Shown here: positions 9,312-17,452 of the stretch, in pieces
How positions within the stretch are numbered: the first letter of the stretch is position 1
How the letters are laid out: every line of letters begins with the position of its first letter
The notes under the pieces: model-generated
Databases searched by the model: none
What the model was told of the DNA's origin: nothing
What the model saw: only the letters and a program-made list of their open reading frames with translations
Program-made: the position numbers and the translations under genes
NCBI GenBank assembly: GCA_963715575.1
Contig: OY970250.1
Location: 930,001-994,000, forward strand
Reading direction: 5' to 3'
Length of the DNA stretch: 64,000 nt
Origin: AC-32 sp963715575
GTDB taxonomy: Bacteria; Actinomycetota; Thermoleophilia; Gaiellales; Gaiellaceae

Positions 9312-10393
9312 CGGCGCAGGAGGCGCGCGACCTGGACGAGCGCGGGCCTGAGGTCGTCGCGCGCGAAGACGGCGTCGACGTAGGGCGGCCGCTGCGGCGC
9401 CGGCGATTCGCCCGGCAGCAGCGTGATCGCCCAGCGCTTGTGCGACGCGTTCGCCGAGACCGGCTCGACCCGCTCGCCGGTCAGGTCGCGGTAGGCGATC
9501 AGCGGCAGGTCGACCCCGCAGGCCGCCGCCAGCCCGTGCCACTGGAACAGCCGCGGGTTCACCTCCATCAGCTTGAAGGCGCCGTCACGCGGGTCGCGCT
9601 TGAGCTCGACCTGTGAGAGCCCGTGAAAGGAGAGCGCCCGCAGCAGCTTCAGGCCCTGGTCGACGACCTCGTCCACCCAGAGCGCCTCGCCGACGCGGCA
9701 CGTGCCGACGCCCGGCGGCGTCTGGCGCAGCTTGCGGCCGCTGAACAGCCCGAGCGCCTCCCCGTCCTCGCGCAGGTAGGAGCCGAGCGTGTAGAGCGCG
9801 TCGTCCCCGCCGGGGATCACCTCCTGCACCATCGGCTCGTACGGCTCCGCCTGCGCATATGCGTCCTCGACCTCGGCCGCGGTCTCGCAGCGGAAGGCCT
9901 GCCGCTTGAAGCGACGCTTGAAGCCCTCGGTCGACGACGGCTTGACCAGCACCGGGAAGCCGAGCTCCTCCGCCACCGGGCGTGCCTCCGCCGCCGAGGC
10001 GGGATACGCGGTGCGCGGGACCGGGATCCCCGCCGCCTCGGCCGCCTCGAGCTGGCCGCGCTTGGTCTGGATCCGCGCCAGCACCTCCCAGGGCGGAAAC
10101 GGGTAGAGGAACTTGCCGCCGAGCCGCTCGGCTGCACGCGCGATCGCGTTCAGCGGCTCGTCGTGGGTGGCGAAGACCGGCGCGCCCTCGACGTCGAGGC
10201 CGGCGAGGGACTCGACGAACGCTTCTTCGTCCTGCGGGTCGGGCGTCAGCAGCGGCTCCGCGTAGCGCGAGCGGAAGCCCAGCGCGCTCGGCCGGTGATC
10301 GAGCGCGAGCACGCGGATCCCGGCCCGTCCGAGCGAGCGCACGGCGGCCAGACCGTTCACCCAGCCGACGTCGACGACAACCGCGGGCTTCAT
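9308..10393 (-). CDS. ATP-grasp ligase-like protein in glycan operon (copy 2)
   Basis: A 361-residue ATP-grasp protein. The pre-ATP-grasp domain opens MKPAVVVDVGWVNGLAAVRS; the ATP-binding core has FPVLVKPSSTEGFKRRFKRQ, with the P-loop-like lysine, and YEPMVQEVIPGGDDALYTLG; the metal strand is AFKLMEVNPRLFQWHG (EVNPR), matching the E-x-N consensus. It is therefore likely to be active, unlike the small relative at 12238-12999. It may ligate an amino acid or other amine to a carboxylate in the glycan or its precursor (inference). ATGA overlap with the GT2 gene upstream. It is a distant paralogue of the protein at 2606-3754: same architecture and length, weakly similar sequence. Confidence 0.87.
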   Translation of the reverse strand: MKPAVVVDVGWVNGLAAVRSLGRAGIRVLALDHRPSALGFRSRYAEPLLTPDPQDEEAFVESLAGLDVEGAPVFATHDEPLNAIARAAERLGGKFLYPFPPWEVLARIQTKRGQLEAAEAAGIPVPRTAYPASAAEARPVAEELGFPVLVKPSSTEGFKRRFKRQAFRCETAAEVEDAYAQAEPYEPMVQEVIPGGDDALYTLGSYLREDGEALGLFSGRKLRQTPPGVGTCRVGEALWVDEVVDQGLKLLRALSFHGLSQVELKRDPRDGAFKLMEVNPRLFQWHGLAAACGVDLPLIAYRDLTGERVEPVSANASHKRWAITLLPGESPAPQRPPYVDAVFARDDLRPALVQVARLLRR

Positions 10394-11280
10394 CCGAGCA
10401 GCTCCTCGACCGGCGAGCCGGCCAGCCAGCGCGCCGTGTCGGCGTAGGTGCGCCCCCGCTGCCCGGGGAAGAGCCGGCCGCGCAGGCGTAGCGAGACGAG
10501 CAGCAGGCGCCGCGCCCGCTCGGCCTCGCGTCGCCCGCGGTGCTTGTCCAGGAAGCGGATGTGACCGCGCACTTGCTCGCGGAACATCGGGCCCCAGCTC
10601 TGCTTCGTCGTCGCCCCGCCCACGTGCACGAACTCCGCGTCAGGCGTGAAGAGCACCTTCCAGCCCGCCTGGCGGAAGCGGTAGCACCAGTCCGTCTCCT
10701 CGCTGAACATGAAGAAGTCCTCGTCGAAGAGGCCAACCGTATCGGCGGCCTCGCGCCGGACGAGCAGGACCGAGCCCATCAGGAACTCCGCCTCGTAGGG
10801 CCGGTCGTGCTTGAAGCCGTCGCCGTAGAACGCGTTGAAGAGTCGCGAGCGCGGCGCGAGCTTGCGCAGGAAGAGGTATTCGGTCGCGAGCCGCCAGAGG
10901 GTCGGGAAGCCGCGCACCGAGCGCTGCAGCCGACCGTCCGGATAGCGGAGCTTCGGGCCGACGACCGCCGCCTCGGCATGCTCCTCGCCGAACACGACCA
11001 GGCGCTCGAGGGCGCCTTCGGTCGCCCACGCGTCCGAGTTCAGGAGCAGGAACCAGTCGCCCGAGGCGACGCGCATGCCCGCGTTCGAGCCGCCGCCGAG
11101 GCCCTTGTTCTCCTGCTCGATCACCCGCGTCTCGGGAAACCGCTCCCGCACCAGCTCCAGCGTGCCGTCGGTCGAGCCGTGGTCGACGACGATCGTCTCG
11201 TTCCCGCGCACGCTCTCGAGCGCCTGCTCCACCCACGGCAGCGCGTTGAAGGTGACGACGACGACCGAGACGCTAGGCAT
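10390..11280 (-). CDS. Glycosyltransferase, GT2 family (rhamnosyltransferase-like)
   Basis: A 296-residue GT-A enzyme. Motifs in order: SVVVVTFNALPWVEQALESV, IVVDHGSTDGT (first aspartate cluster), NKGLGGGSNAGMRVASGDWF, LLLNSDA (the DxD-equivalent, here NSD), LMGSVLLVRREA and FDEDFFMFSEETDWCYRFRQ, the ED-W motif of rhamnosyl- and galactofuranosyl-transferase-like GT2 enzymes. It adds a sugar to the cytoplasmic lipid-linked glycan. It begins at ATG 11280, eight bases inside the preceding gene's end. The donor (for example dTDP-rhamnose) is only a guess. Confidence 0.93.
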   Translation of the reverse strand: MPSVSVVVVTFNALPWVEQALESVRGNETIVVDHGSTDGTLELVRERFPETRVIEQENKGLGGGSNAGMRVASGDWFLLLNSDAWATEGALERLVVFGEEHAEAAVVGPKLRYPDGRLQRSVRGFPTLWRLATEYLFLRKLAPRSRLFNAFYGDGFKHDRPYEAEFLMGSVLLVRREAADTVGLFDEDFFMFSEETDWCYRFRQAGWKVLFTPDAEFVHVGGATTKQSWGPMFREQVRGHIRFLDKHRGRREAERARRLLLVSLRLRGRLFPGQRGRTYADTARWLAGSPVEELLG

Positions 11281-12232
11281 TGCGGAAGCCGCGCAGGCTC
11301 TGGTACGCGAGCAGCACCGCGCCGGGCGCCGACAGGCAAAGCGTCACGACGAAGAACAGGAAGCCGGTCGCGAAGGCTTGGTCCGCATCCACGCCGAGCT
11401 TGCCGAGAAAGCTGACGAAGAAGGACTCGCGTACCGCGATCCCGTTGATCGAGATCGGCAGGAGCAGGACCAGGAAGAGCAGCGGTCCCATCACGTAGTA
11501 GGGCCGCGGCGAGAGGTCGACGCCGACCGCCCGGCCGGCGAGCCAGATCGCCAGCACGCGGATCGTCTGCACGGCGAGCGTGAGCGTGAAAACTCCGACC
11601 AGCAGCCCCGGGTGGTCGCGGTAGGCGTGGATGCCCTCGTAGGCGGCGCGGATCGGGCGCTCCAGGCGTACCCAGCGCAGGAACGGCACCGTCTTCGCCA
11701 GCACCGGCCGGACGCGCCGCGAGAAGAGCGCGACCGCGAGCACGATCGTCCCGAGCACGAAGAAGCCTTCGATCCAGAGGTAGGCGCCGACGTCGTAGTG
11801 GCCGAGCGCGAGCGCGAAGCCGACGGCCGCGAGCGCAAGCGTGGCCGCGCCGCCGAGCGCGCGCTCGAGCAGGACCGAGCCCGCGACCGGGCCGCCCCGG
11901 CCGGGGTGCCGGCGGGCGGTCTCGTAGATCCGCACGGCGTCGCCGCCGACCGCCGTCGGCAGCAGCTGGCCCGCCGTGTAGGCGACGAAGTACGCGCGCG
12001 TCAGCCACGAGAGCCGGTCGTGGATCCCGCGCACGCCGAGGAGCTGCTGCCAGCGCCAGGCCATCGGCCAGACCGTGCCGATCATGATCGCGACCGCGGC
12101 CAGGAAGTACCCGATGTGCGCGTGCGCCAGCAGGTGCAGCGTCCGTGAGAGGTCGATCTTCCAGATCAGGTAGGCGGTGCAGAGACCCGTGACGGCGAGG
12201 GTCGCTGCGAGCCGCAGGTACCGGTTTCTCAC
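11273..12232 (-). CDS. Lysylphosphatidylglycerol synthase TM-region / flippase-like membrane protein
   Basis: A 319-residue protein with about eight transmembrane helices matching the LPG_synthase_TM (UPF0104) family: KIDLSRTLHLLAHAHIGYFL near the N-terminus, WRWQQLLGVRG, TAGQLLPTAVGGDAVRIYET (the conserved P-x-x-x-G-G-D-x-x-R motif) and LLFLVLLLPISINGIAVRES, with ISINGIGxRE typical of the family. Members flip lipids or sit beside glycosyltransferases. There is no C-terminal lysyl-transferase domain, so it is not a full MprF. In this operon it may move a lipid-linked intermediate. Start GTG 12232, five bases after the upstream stop. Confidence 0.88.
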   Translation of the reverse strand: MRNRYLRLAATLAVTGLCTAYLIWKIDLSRTLHLLAHAHIGYFLAAVAIMIGTVWPMAWRWQQLLGVRGIHDRLSWLTRAYFVAYTAGQLLPTAVGGDAVRIYETARRHPGRGGPVAGSVLLERALGGAATLALAAVGFALALGHYDVGAYLWIEGFFVLGTIVLAVALFSRRVRPVLAKTVPFLRWVRLERPIRAAYEGIHAYRDHPGLLVGVFTLTLAVQTIRVLAIWLAGRAVGVDLSPRPYYVMGPLLFLVLLLPISINGIAVRESFFVSFLGKLGVDADQAFATGFLFFVVTLCLSAPGAVLLAYQSLRGFRNA

Positions 12233-12237
12233 GCTAG

Positions 12238-12999
12238 TCAGGCAACTTGGGCATCGGCCGGGCCGAAGCGTACGTACTCGGCCGCGGCGGGCTGCCCGAG
12301 AGCCGCGTCGAGCGCGAGCGCATGCACGTCGATCCCGAGCAGCAGCCGGCAGAGCTCGGCCTCGCGGTCGCTCACGACGGTGCGCAGCTCGACCACGCGC
12401 GGGCCGCCGAGCCCAAGCCGGAGCCGCGCCGAGGTGAGCCCGTGCTCGACCCCGAGCGCCTCGGCCGCGCGGGCCGCGAGCCTCGCTGCCACGCCGCCGC
12501 CGAGCAGCGGCGTGAAGTCGCCGTCGCTCGACCAGGCGGTGACCGTCACCTCGGCCCCGCTCGGCGCCTCCTCCGCCAGCCGTCGGCCCTTGCGGTCGAG
12601 CGGCCCGAGCACGGCCGGGAAGCCCGGCTCGGCGTCCTCCTGCAGGATGGCCCAGCGCGTCTGCGGAACTCGGGCCTCCGCGAGCCGCGCGCGCTGGCGC
12701 AGGCGCGAGGTGACGAGCACGCCCGTCTCGGGCGAGATCGGGTGCGGGAGCCGGAAGCGGGCCGCCAGGCGCGCCGCGACCGCGGTCGTCGCGCCGGTGC
12801 CGACGACGCCGTCGATGCGACCGCTGGCCGCGAGGCGCTCGAGCGCGACCTCGTCGTCGGGCTCGAGGATCGCTCGGCGGTGGGCGAGCCGGAAGCCGGG
12901 GGCTCGCGGGTCACGGTCGACCGCGATCACGTGGCAGCCTCGGGCGCGGGCCGCTGCGAGCAGCCCGGTCTGCCGCGCGCCGAGCACGAGCAGCTTCAC
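12238..12999 (-). CDS. Small degenerate ATP-grasp-like protein
   Basis: Only 253 residues, against 360-400 for the three other ATP-grasp proteins here. The N-terminal pre-ATP-grasp domain is intact (VKLLVLGARQTGLLAAARAR, HVIAVDRDPRAPGFRLAHRR). The position of the usual FPVxxKP lysine reads FPAVLGPLDRKGRR, so the ATP-contacting lysine appears replaced by glycine. The central lid is missing, and the metal strand reads VVELRTV in place of the E-I/V-N consensus. I infer loss of ATP-dependent ligase activity; it may bind a ligand or regulate a partner. First gene of the 12-gene glycan operon; start GTG 12999, divergent from the gene at 13024 with 24 bases between. Confidence 0.68.
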   Translation of the reverse strand: MKLLVLGARQTGLLAAARARGCHVIAVDRDPRAPGFRLAHRRAILEPDDEVALERLAASGRIDGVVGTGATTAVAARLAARFRLPHPISPETGVLVTSRLRQRARLAEARVPQTRWAILQEDAEPGFPAVLGPLDRKGRRLAEEAPSGAEVTVTAWSSDGDFTPLLGGGVAARLAARAAEALGVEHGLTSARLRLGLGGPRVVELRTVVSDREAELCRLLLGIDVHALALDAALGQPAAAEYVRFGPADAQVA

Positions 13000-13011
13000 G
13001 AGAGCCGCCCG

Positions 13012-13017
13012 TACAAT
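13012..13017 (+). promoter_or_regulatory. -10 box TACAAT of a predicted leaderless promoter
   Basis: TACAAT lies six bases before the GTG at 13024 and there is no Shine-Dalgarno sequence. This spacing puts the expected transcription start on the start codon, so the mRNA would be leaderless. No clear -35 box is visible. Confidence 0.6.
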
Positions 13018-13023
13018 GGCCGC

Positions 13024-13887
13024 GTGACGTCGATCCTGGGGGAGCGGATCGCGGAGCTTCGAGCCGACCGCGAGCACGGCGCGAGCTGGATGGCGCGCCG
13101 GGCGGTCGAGGCCCTCGCCGACACGGCGCTGGAGCCGGCGGCCACGGGTGAAGAGCTGCTCGACCGTCTCGTCGTGGCCGGGCGCGAGCTGGCGGACAGC
13201 CGGCCGGGCGTCGGCGCGATCGCCGGCGCGGTCGGGCGGCTGCTGGCGGCGGCGTCCGCGAACGTGCAGCTCGAGGTCGCCGACCTGCAGCAGCTGGTGG
13301 GCGAGGAGGCGAAGTCGCTCGTGAACGGACGGGAGCGAGCAGGCGCGTCGATCGCGATCCAGCTGCGGGAGCGCCTCGAGGACGCCGTCGTGCTCACACA
13401 CTCGGCTTCGGCAACGGTGCGCGAAGCCCTGCTTCGCACTCCGCCGGACCACGTCATCTGCACGGTCTCCTCGCCACAGGACGAGGGCCGTGCTTTCGCC
13501 GAGGAGCTGCGCTCGAACGGCCTCGACGTCGAGCTGGTCGAAGACGAGGAGGCGCCGGCCCGGCTCGAGTGGGCCTCGCTGCTGCTGCTCGGTGCCGACA
13601 CGGTCTTCCACGACGGCACGCTCTGCAACAAGATGGGCACCCGCGCCCTGGCCGAGGCGGCGTCCGGGGAGAGCGTCCCGGTCGTCGTCGCCTGCGAGGT
13701 GGTCAAGCTGGCCCCGATCGACGCAGGCGACGCGCCTGCCCTCACGGCCGAAGTGTTCGAGCTCACCCCGCCTGCGCTGGTCGACTGCGTCGTGACCGAG
13801 GAGGGCACCGTCTCGCCCGACGAGATCGGCGCCCTCGTCGACCGGACGCCCTTCCTGCGCGAGGGCTACGCGCTACTCAGCCGCTAG
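13024..13887 (+). CDS. eIF-2B alpha/beta/delta-family sugar-phosphate isomerase-like protein
   Basis: A 287-residue member of the eIF2B / ribose-1,5-bisphosphate isomerase / methylthioribose-1-phosphate isomerase superfamily. The diagnostic C-terminal motif is LLLGADTVFHDGTLCNKMGT: the aspartate of GAD and the NK-GT signature are both present. VVLTHSASATVREALLR matches the sugar-phosphate-binding region. The N-terminal helical domain is typical. It is too short and diverged to call MtnA; archaeal-type ribose-1,5-bisphosphate isomerase is closer in length, but the substrate is unproven. In frame, the GTG at 13024 is the only sensible start. Its stop overlaps that of the opposing lipoprotein gene by four bases (CTAG). 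Confidence 0.78.
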   Translation: MTSILGERIAELRADREHGASWMARRAVEALADTALEPAATGEELLDRLVVAGRELADSRPGVGAIAGAVGRLLAAASANVQLEVADLQQLVGEEAKSLVNGRERAGASIAIQLRERLEDAVVLTHSASATVREALLRTPPDHVICTVSSPQDEGRAFAEELRSNGLDVELVEDEEAPARLEWASLLLLGADTVFHDGTLCNKMGTRALAEAASGESVPVVVACEVVKLAPIDAGDAPALTAEVFELTPPALVDCVVTEEGTVSPDEIGALVDRTPFLREGYALLSR

Positions 13888-14444
13888 CTGACTGCATCTT
13901 CGGGCAGCGGGATCAGCCGCGCGCGGTCGCGAATGGCCTGCAGCACGGTCAGCCCCGCACGGGCCGAGGACTCGGAGCGGTTCCAGAGCGGGCGGTACGC
14001 CTGCAGGTCAGGGAGGGCGGCCAGCGCCCCGGTCCGGGCGGTCAGCGCGGCCACCAGGAGCCGCTTGGCAAGGCGTGTCTCCCCGGTCGCGACGTCGCCG
14101 CCGACGAGTGTGCGCGCGCGCCGGACGACCTGGCGGTACGAACGAGCTTGGGCCAGCAGCTCGGTCTGCGACAGGCGCCCGAGCCGCCAGTCGCGGAAGG
14201 CGAGCTCGTAGGCCGTCAGCGCTGCGCTGGCCGGCTCGTAGTCGCGTACCAGGCGCTGGTGCTCGCGGTCGAGGGCGACGAACGAGAGCTTCGGCTTGGG
14301 CGGCTGCGGCTCCGTGCGGCGCTTGCCGTGGTCGCAGCCGCAGAGCAGGACGACCGCCAGGAGCGCGCAGGCGCGCCAGTAGACTCGGCGGCCATGAAGG
14401 TGCTGCTCACGGGCGCTTCCGGGTTCGTCGGTCGCGCCCTTCAC
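13884..14444 (-). CDS. Putative lipoprotein of unknown function (start uncertain)
   Basis: The mature part is about 150 residues, helix-rich and basic, with no family I recognise. The N-terminus reads VYWRACALLAVVLLCGCDHG, a clear lipoprotein signal with lipobox LCGC, so it should be lipid-anchored outside the membrane. The start is a problem: the only standard start upstream in frame is GTG 14444, which lies inside the opposite-strand epimerase gene and would give a 36-residue signal region. Otherwise a GTC at 14384 would be needed. The 3' end overlaps the eIF2B-like gene tail to tail. The body has LSQTELLAQARSYRQVVRRA and other long amphipathic helices. Confidence 0.6.
   Translation of the reverse strand: MKGATDEPGSAREQHLHGRRVYWRACALLAVVLLCGCDHGKRRTEPQPPKPKLSFVALDREHQRLVRDYEPASAALTAYELAFRDWRLGRLSQTELLAQARSYRQVVRRARTLVGGDVATGETRLAKRLLVAALTARTGALAALPDLQAYRPLWNRSESSARAGLTVLQAIRDRARLIPLPEDAVS
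14380..14385 (+). promoter_or_regulatory. -10 box TAGACT of a predicted leaderless promoter
   Basis: TAGACT ends eight bases before the ATG at 14394. The same hexamer occurs at a similar distance before the genes starting at 21382 and 25166 on the minus strand. Confidence 0.55.
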
Positions 14445-15257
14445 GACGAGCTGCGTCACGGCGACGGAGCCTACGAGGTTCACCTGCTCGGACGGGCGGA
14501 GGGCGATCTCGCCGACGAGGGCGTGGCCGACGGGGCCGTCGCCGAGACCCGGCCCGACGTGGTCGTCCACGCGGCCGCGCGGATCGGCGTCGTGCGCTGC
14601 GCCGAGGCGCCCGAGCTCGCCCTGCGCTCGAACGTGCTCGCCACGACGCTGGTCGCCCGGGCCGCGGCCAGGCACGGCGCCCGGCTCGTCTACCTCTCGA
14701 CCTCGGACGTCTACGGCTCGGCGGTCGAGGCCGACGAGCAGACCCCGCCGGCACCCGAGAGCTTCTACGCGCTGACGAAGCTCTGGGGCGAGCAGGCCGC
14801 CGAGCTCTCCGCACCCGAGGGCCTGGCGATCCTGCGCCTCGCCAACCCGTACGGGCCCGGGGTCGACGCCGGCCAGCCGAAGGGCGCGGTGCCGACGATG
14901 CTGCGGCAGGCCGACGCGCGCGAGCCGATCCCGGTCTTCCGCGGGGAGGCGCGCACGTTCTGCTGGATCGGCGATGTCGTGCGCGCGATCCGGCTCGTGC
15001 TGGAGTCCGGCGAGGTCGGCGCGTTCAACATCGGCGCGGACGGCGAGGCGGTCGCGCTCGCCGACGTCGCGCGGCTCGCCTGTGAGCTGACCGGCGCGCC
15101 ACAGGAGCTGATCGAGGAGGTCGAGCCGCCGCCCGGCCGCGTGATGACGCGGATCTCGACCCAGCGCATCCGGGCGCTCGGCTGGCGGCAGGAGGTTCCG
15201 CTCGACGAGGGCATGCGCCTGTTGCTCGAATCGCTGCGAGCCGGCGCGCCCGCCTGA
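14394..15257 (+). CDS. NAD-dependent epimerase/dehydratase (extended SDR)
   Basis: A 287-residue extended short-chain dehydrogenase. It starts MKVLLTGASGFVGRALHDEL (TGxxGFxG dinucleotide site), has VVVHAAARIGVVRC, LVYLSTSDVYGS (catalytic serine/threonine region), a SFYALTKLWGEQ segment supplying the YxxxK pair, and RLANPYGPGVDAGQPKGAVP, typical of nucleotide-sugar epimerases. It likely interconverts or dehydrates an NDP-sugar for the glycan made here. The next gene starts at the base after its stop, so the three genes 14394-17452 form an operon. Confidence 0.9.
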   Translation: MKVLLTGASGFVGRALHDELRHGDGAYEVHLLGRAEGDLADEGVADGAVAETRPDVVVHAAARIGVVRCAEAPELALRSNVLATTLVARAAARHGARLVYLSTSDVYGSAVEADEQTPPAPESFYALTKLWGEQAAELSAPEGLAILRLANPYGPGVDAGQPKGAVPTMLRQADAREPIPVFRGEARTFCWIGDVVRAIRLVLESGEVGAFNIGADGEAVALADVARLACELTGAPQELIEEVEPPPGRVMTRISTQRIRALGWRQEVPLDEGMRLLLESLRAGAPA

Positions 15258-16469
15258 ATGGCCAAGGCTTTCGTGCTCACCGGCGGGTCCCGCTCGCAGC
15301 TCGGGCTGCTCGAGCAAGCGCGGGCGCTCGGCCACGAGGTCTGCGTCGTCGACGGCTCGCCCGACGCGCCGCTGCTGGCCGAGGCCGATTACCGGATCGT
15401 CAGGAGCTTCACCGATGTCGGCGGGGTGCTCGGCGAGCTCGAGGCGCAGGGCATCGAGCCGGTCGCGGTCGCGACGATGGGCTCGGACCAGGCCGTCCTC
15501 CCCACCGCGCAGCTCGCCGAGCGGCTCGGCCTCCCCGGCCTGCCGGCGGAGACGGCCCGCACGGTCGCCGACAAGCGCCGGATGCGCGCGGCCTTCGAGA
15601 AGCGCAAGGTGCGCTGCCCGAAGGGGCGCGAGGCGACGAGCTTCGAGGAGGCCGAGCAGGCCTTCCACCAGCTCGGCGCGCCCGTCGTCGTGAAGCCGGT
15701 GGACGGGTCCGCCCAGCGGGGTGTTACGGAGGTGCGAGCCGAAGGCGAGCTCGCGGATGCGGTCGATCGCGCGCTCGCGGCCTCGCGCGCCGGCGCGATC
15801 GTGCTCGAGCAGTACCTCGAGGGCGACGAGTACACGGTCAACGGCTTCCTGCTCGAGCGCGAGTACTTCCCGATGAGCGTCACCCGGCGGCTGCTGCACC
15901 CGCCGCCGCCGCTCGGCGTCTGCATCACGCACCGCTACCCGTCGCTGCTCGCGAACGAGGAGCACCTGTTCGAGCTCGCGCGCAAGGCGAGCCTCGCGGT
16001 CGGCCTCGAGACGGGGCCGTCGTACGTGCAGGTGCGGATGCGCGACGGCCAGCCGTGGGCGATCGAGGTCGGCGCGCGGCTCGGCGGCGGCAAGGACGCG
16101 GAGCTCGCCAAGCTCGTGACCGGCTTCGACGCGATCCGGGCGAACGTGCTCTGGGTGCTCGGCGAGCTGACGCGCGACGACCTGCAGCCCGGCGAGCCGA
16201 CCGCGCCAGTCGGCCAGGTGCGCTTCGTGGTCGCCCCGCCCGGACGCATCGTCCGGCTCGACACGGCTCCGGCGCTCGCGCTCGACGGCGTCCACGAGGC
16301 CGGCTGGTACTGGCGCGAGGGGATGACGCTGCCGCCGATGATCTCCGGGGCCGAGCGGCTCGGCTACCTGCTGCTGAGCGCGGGCGACGAGGACGAGCTC
16401 GACGCGCTCACCGAGCAGGCGCTCGCCGCGCTCGGGATCGAGATCGCCGCCGAGCCCGCACGCGTGTGA
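15258..16469 (+). CDS. ATP-grasp ligase-like protein (copy 4, carbamoyl-phosphate-synthase-like fold)
   Basis: A 403-residue, full-length ATP-grasp enzyme. The N-terminal domain starts MAKAFVLTGGSRSQLGLLEQ; the ATP site includes APVVVKPVDGSAQRGVTEVR (lysine plus glycine-rich loop) and AIVLEQYLEGDEYTVNGFLL; the metal strand is QPWAIEVGARLGGGKDAELA, with EVGARLGGG in place of EINxRxGGG. A C-terminal domain of about 90 residues follows, as in PurK/BioC-carboxylase-like and amino-acid ligase enzymes such as BacD. The ATG directly follows the epimerase stop. It probably supplies an amide- or amino-acid-modified precursor (inference). Confidence 0.85.
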   Translation: MAKAFVLTGGSRSQLGLLEQARALGHEVCVVDGSPDAPLLAEADYRIVRSFTDVGGVLGELEAQGIEPVAVATMGSDQAVLPTAQLAERLGLPGLPAETARTVADKRRMRAAFEKRKVRCPKGREATSFEEAEQAFHQLGAPVVVKPVDGSAQRGVTEVRAEGELADAVDRALAASRAGAIVLEQYLEGDEYTVNGFLLEREYFPMSVTRRLLHPPPPLGVCITHRYPSLLANEEHLFELARKASLAVGLETGPSYVQVRMRDGQPWAIEVGARLGGGKDAELAKLVTGFDAIRANVLWVLGELTRDDLQPGEPTAPVGQVRFVVAPPGRIVRLDTAPALALDGVHEAGWYWREGMTLPPMISGAERLGYLLLSAGDEDELDALTEQALAALGIEIAAEPARV

Positions 16470-17452
16470 GAGTTCTGCACTCGCCGATCAACGTCGCGGG
16501 CGGGCCCGGCGCGATCTCGGCCGGCCTGCAGGCGATCGGTGTCGTGAGCACGATGCTCGTCTTCAACGAGCGGCCCTTCGAGCGCGGCTACGACGTCAAC
16601 CTGCGCCTGCGCGACACGAGCAAGCTGAGCTCGATCCCGTACAACCTGCCCAAGCAGCTGCGGGCGCTCGCGTGGGCGGTGCGGAACTTCGACGTCTTCC
16701 ACTTCCACGCCGGCCTGACGCTCGCGCCGCGGCGGGTGACGCTGCCGCTCCTCGAGGCTCGCCGCAAGGGGATCGTCTTCCAGTCGTGGGGCTCCGACCT
16801 GCGCGGCCGTAGCGCCGCCGAGGTCTCGTACCTGCGCGACGCGGGCGCCGTGATCGTCGGCAGCTACCTGACCCGCCGCCTCGCCCCGCGCGGCCGCTGG
16901 CCCGAGTACGACGTCGTCCCGCCGGCGCTCGTGCTGCAGGACTGGAAGCCCTCGCCGGCCAAGCCTGGCGAGACGCTCCGCATCGCGCACGCGCCGAGCA
17001 AGCGGGCGGTCAAGGGCACGGAGGCCGTGCTCGCCGCGGTCGAGTCGCTGCGCGCGAAGGGCGCGCCGGTCGAGCTCGACCTGATCGAAGGCGTTCCGAA
17101 CGCCGAGGCGCGCCTGCGGTACGCGGCCGCCGACGTGGTCGTCGACCAGCTCCGAATCGGCTGGTACGGGATGTTCGCGATCGAGTCGATGGCCCTGGCC
17201 AAGCCGGTCGTCGTCCACCTCGACGAACAGGCCGCTGCCGAGACCGAAGAGGCGTTCGGGCTCGAGCTGCCGCTCGTTCGGGCGGACGAGCCCGGCCTCG
17301 AGGACGTGCTCGCCGGCCTCGTCGAGGCGCGCGCGGAGCTGCCCGAGCTCGGACGCCGCAGCCGCGAGTACGTCGAACGCGTCCATGCGCACACCGCCGT
17401 CGCCCGGCGCGTGCTCGAGATCTACGAGCGCGTCAGGCCGGCGAGCTCGTAG
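16466..17452 (+). CDS. Glycosyltransferase (GT4-like)
   Basis: A 328-residue GT-B protein starting VRVLHSPINVAGGPGAISAG, a glycine-rich acceptor-domain start. VFHFHAGLTL and FQSWGSDLRGRS correspond to the H-x-HW and GxD segments of GT4 enzymes. The donor half has RIAHAPSKRAVKGTEAVLAA, LIEGVPNAEARLRYAAADVV and GMFAIESMALAKPVVVHL, the last matching the E-x7-E helix with E-S-M-A. Start GTG 16466 overlaps the ATP-grasp stop (GTGA). Its last 31 bases overlap the end of the convergent gene at 17422. Confidence 0.82.
   Translation: MRVLHSPINVAGGPGAISAGLQAIGVVSTMLVFNERPFERGYDVNLRLRDTSKLSSIPYNLPKQLRALAWAVRNFDVFHFHAGLTLAPRRVTLPLLEARRKGIVFQSWGSDLRGRSAAEVSYLRDAGAVIVGSYLTRRLAPRGRWPEYDVVPPALVLQDWKPSPAKPGETLRIAHAPSKRAVKGTEAVLAAVESLRAKGAPVELDLIEGVPNAEARLRYAAADVVVDQLRIGWYGMFAIESMALAKPVVVHLDEQAAAETEEAFGLELPLVRADEPGLEDVLAGLVEARAELPELGRRSREYVERVHAHTAVARRVLEIYERVRPASS

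Noticed and set aside
7407..9383. 658-codon open frame on the plus strand
   Set aside because: It is the complement of the GT-C-like membrane gene; the translation is a low-complexity Arg/Glu/Gln-rich string without motifs, as expected in very GC-rich DNA.
14445..16295. Upstream extension of the lipoprotein frame on the minus strand
   Set aside because: This part is antisense to the epimerase and ATP-grasp genes and only happens to be open; the signal peptide marks the real N-terminus.
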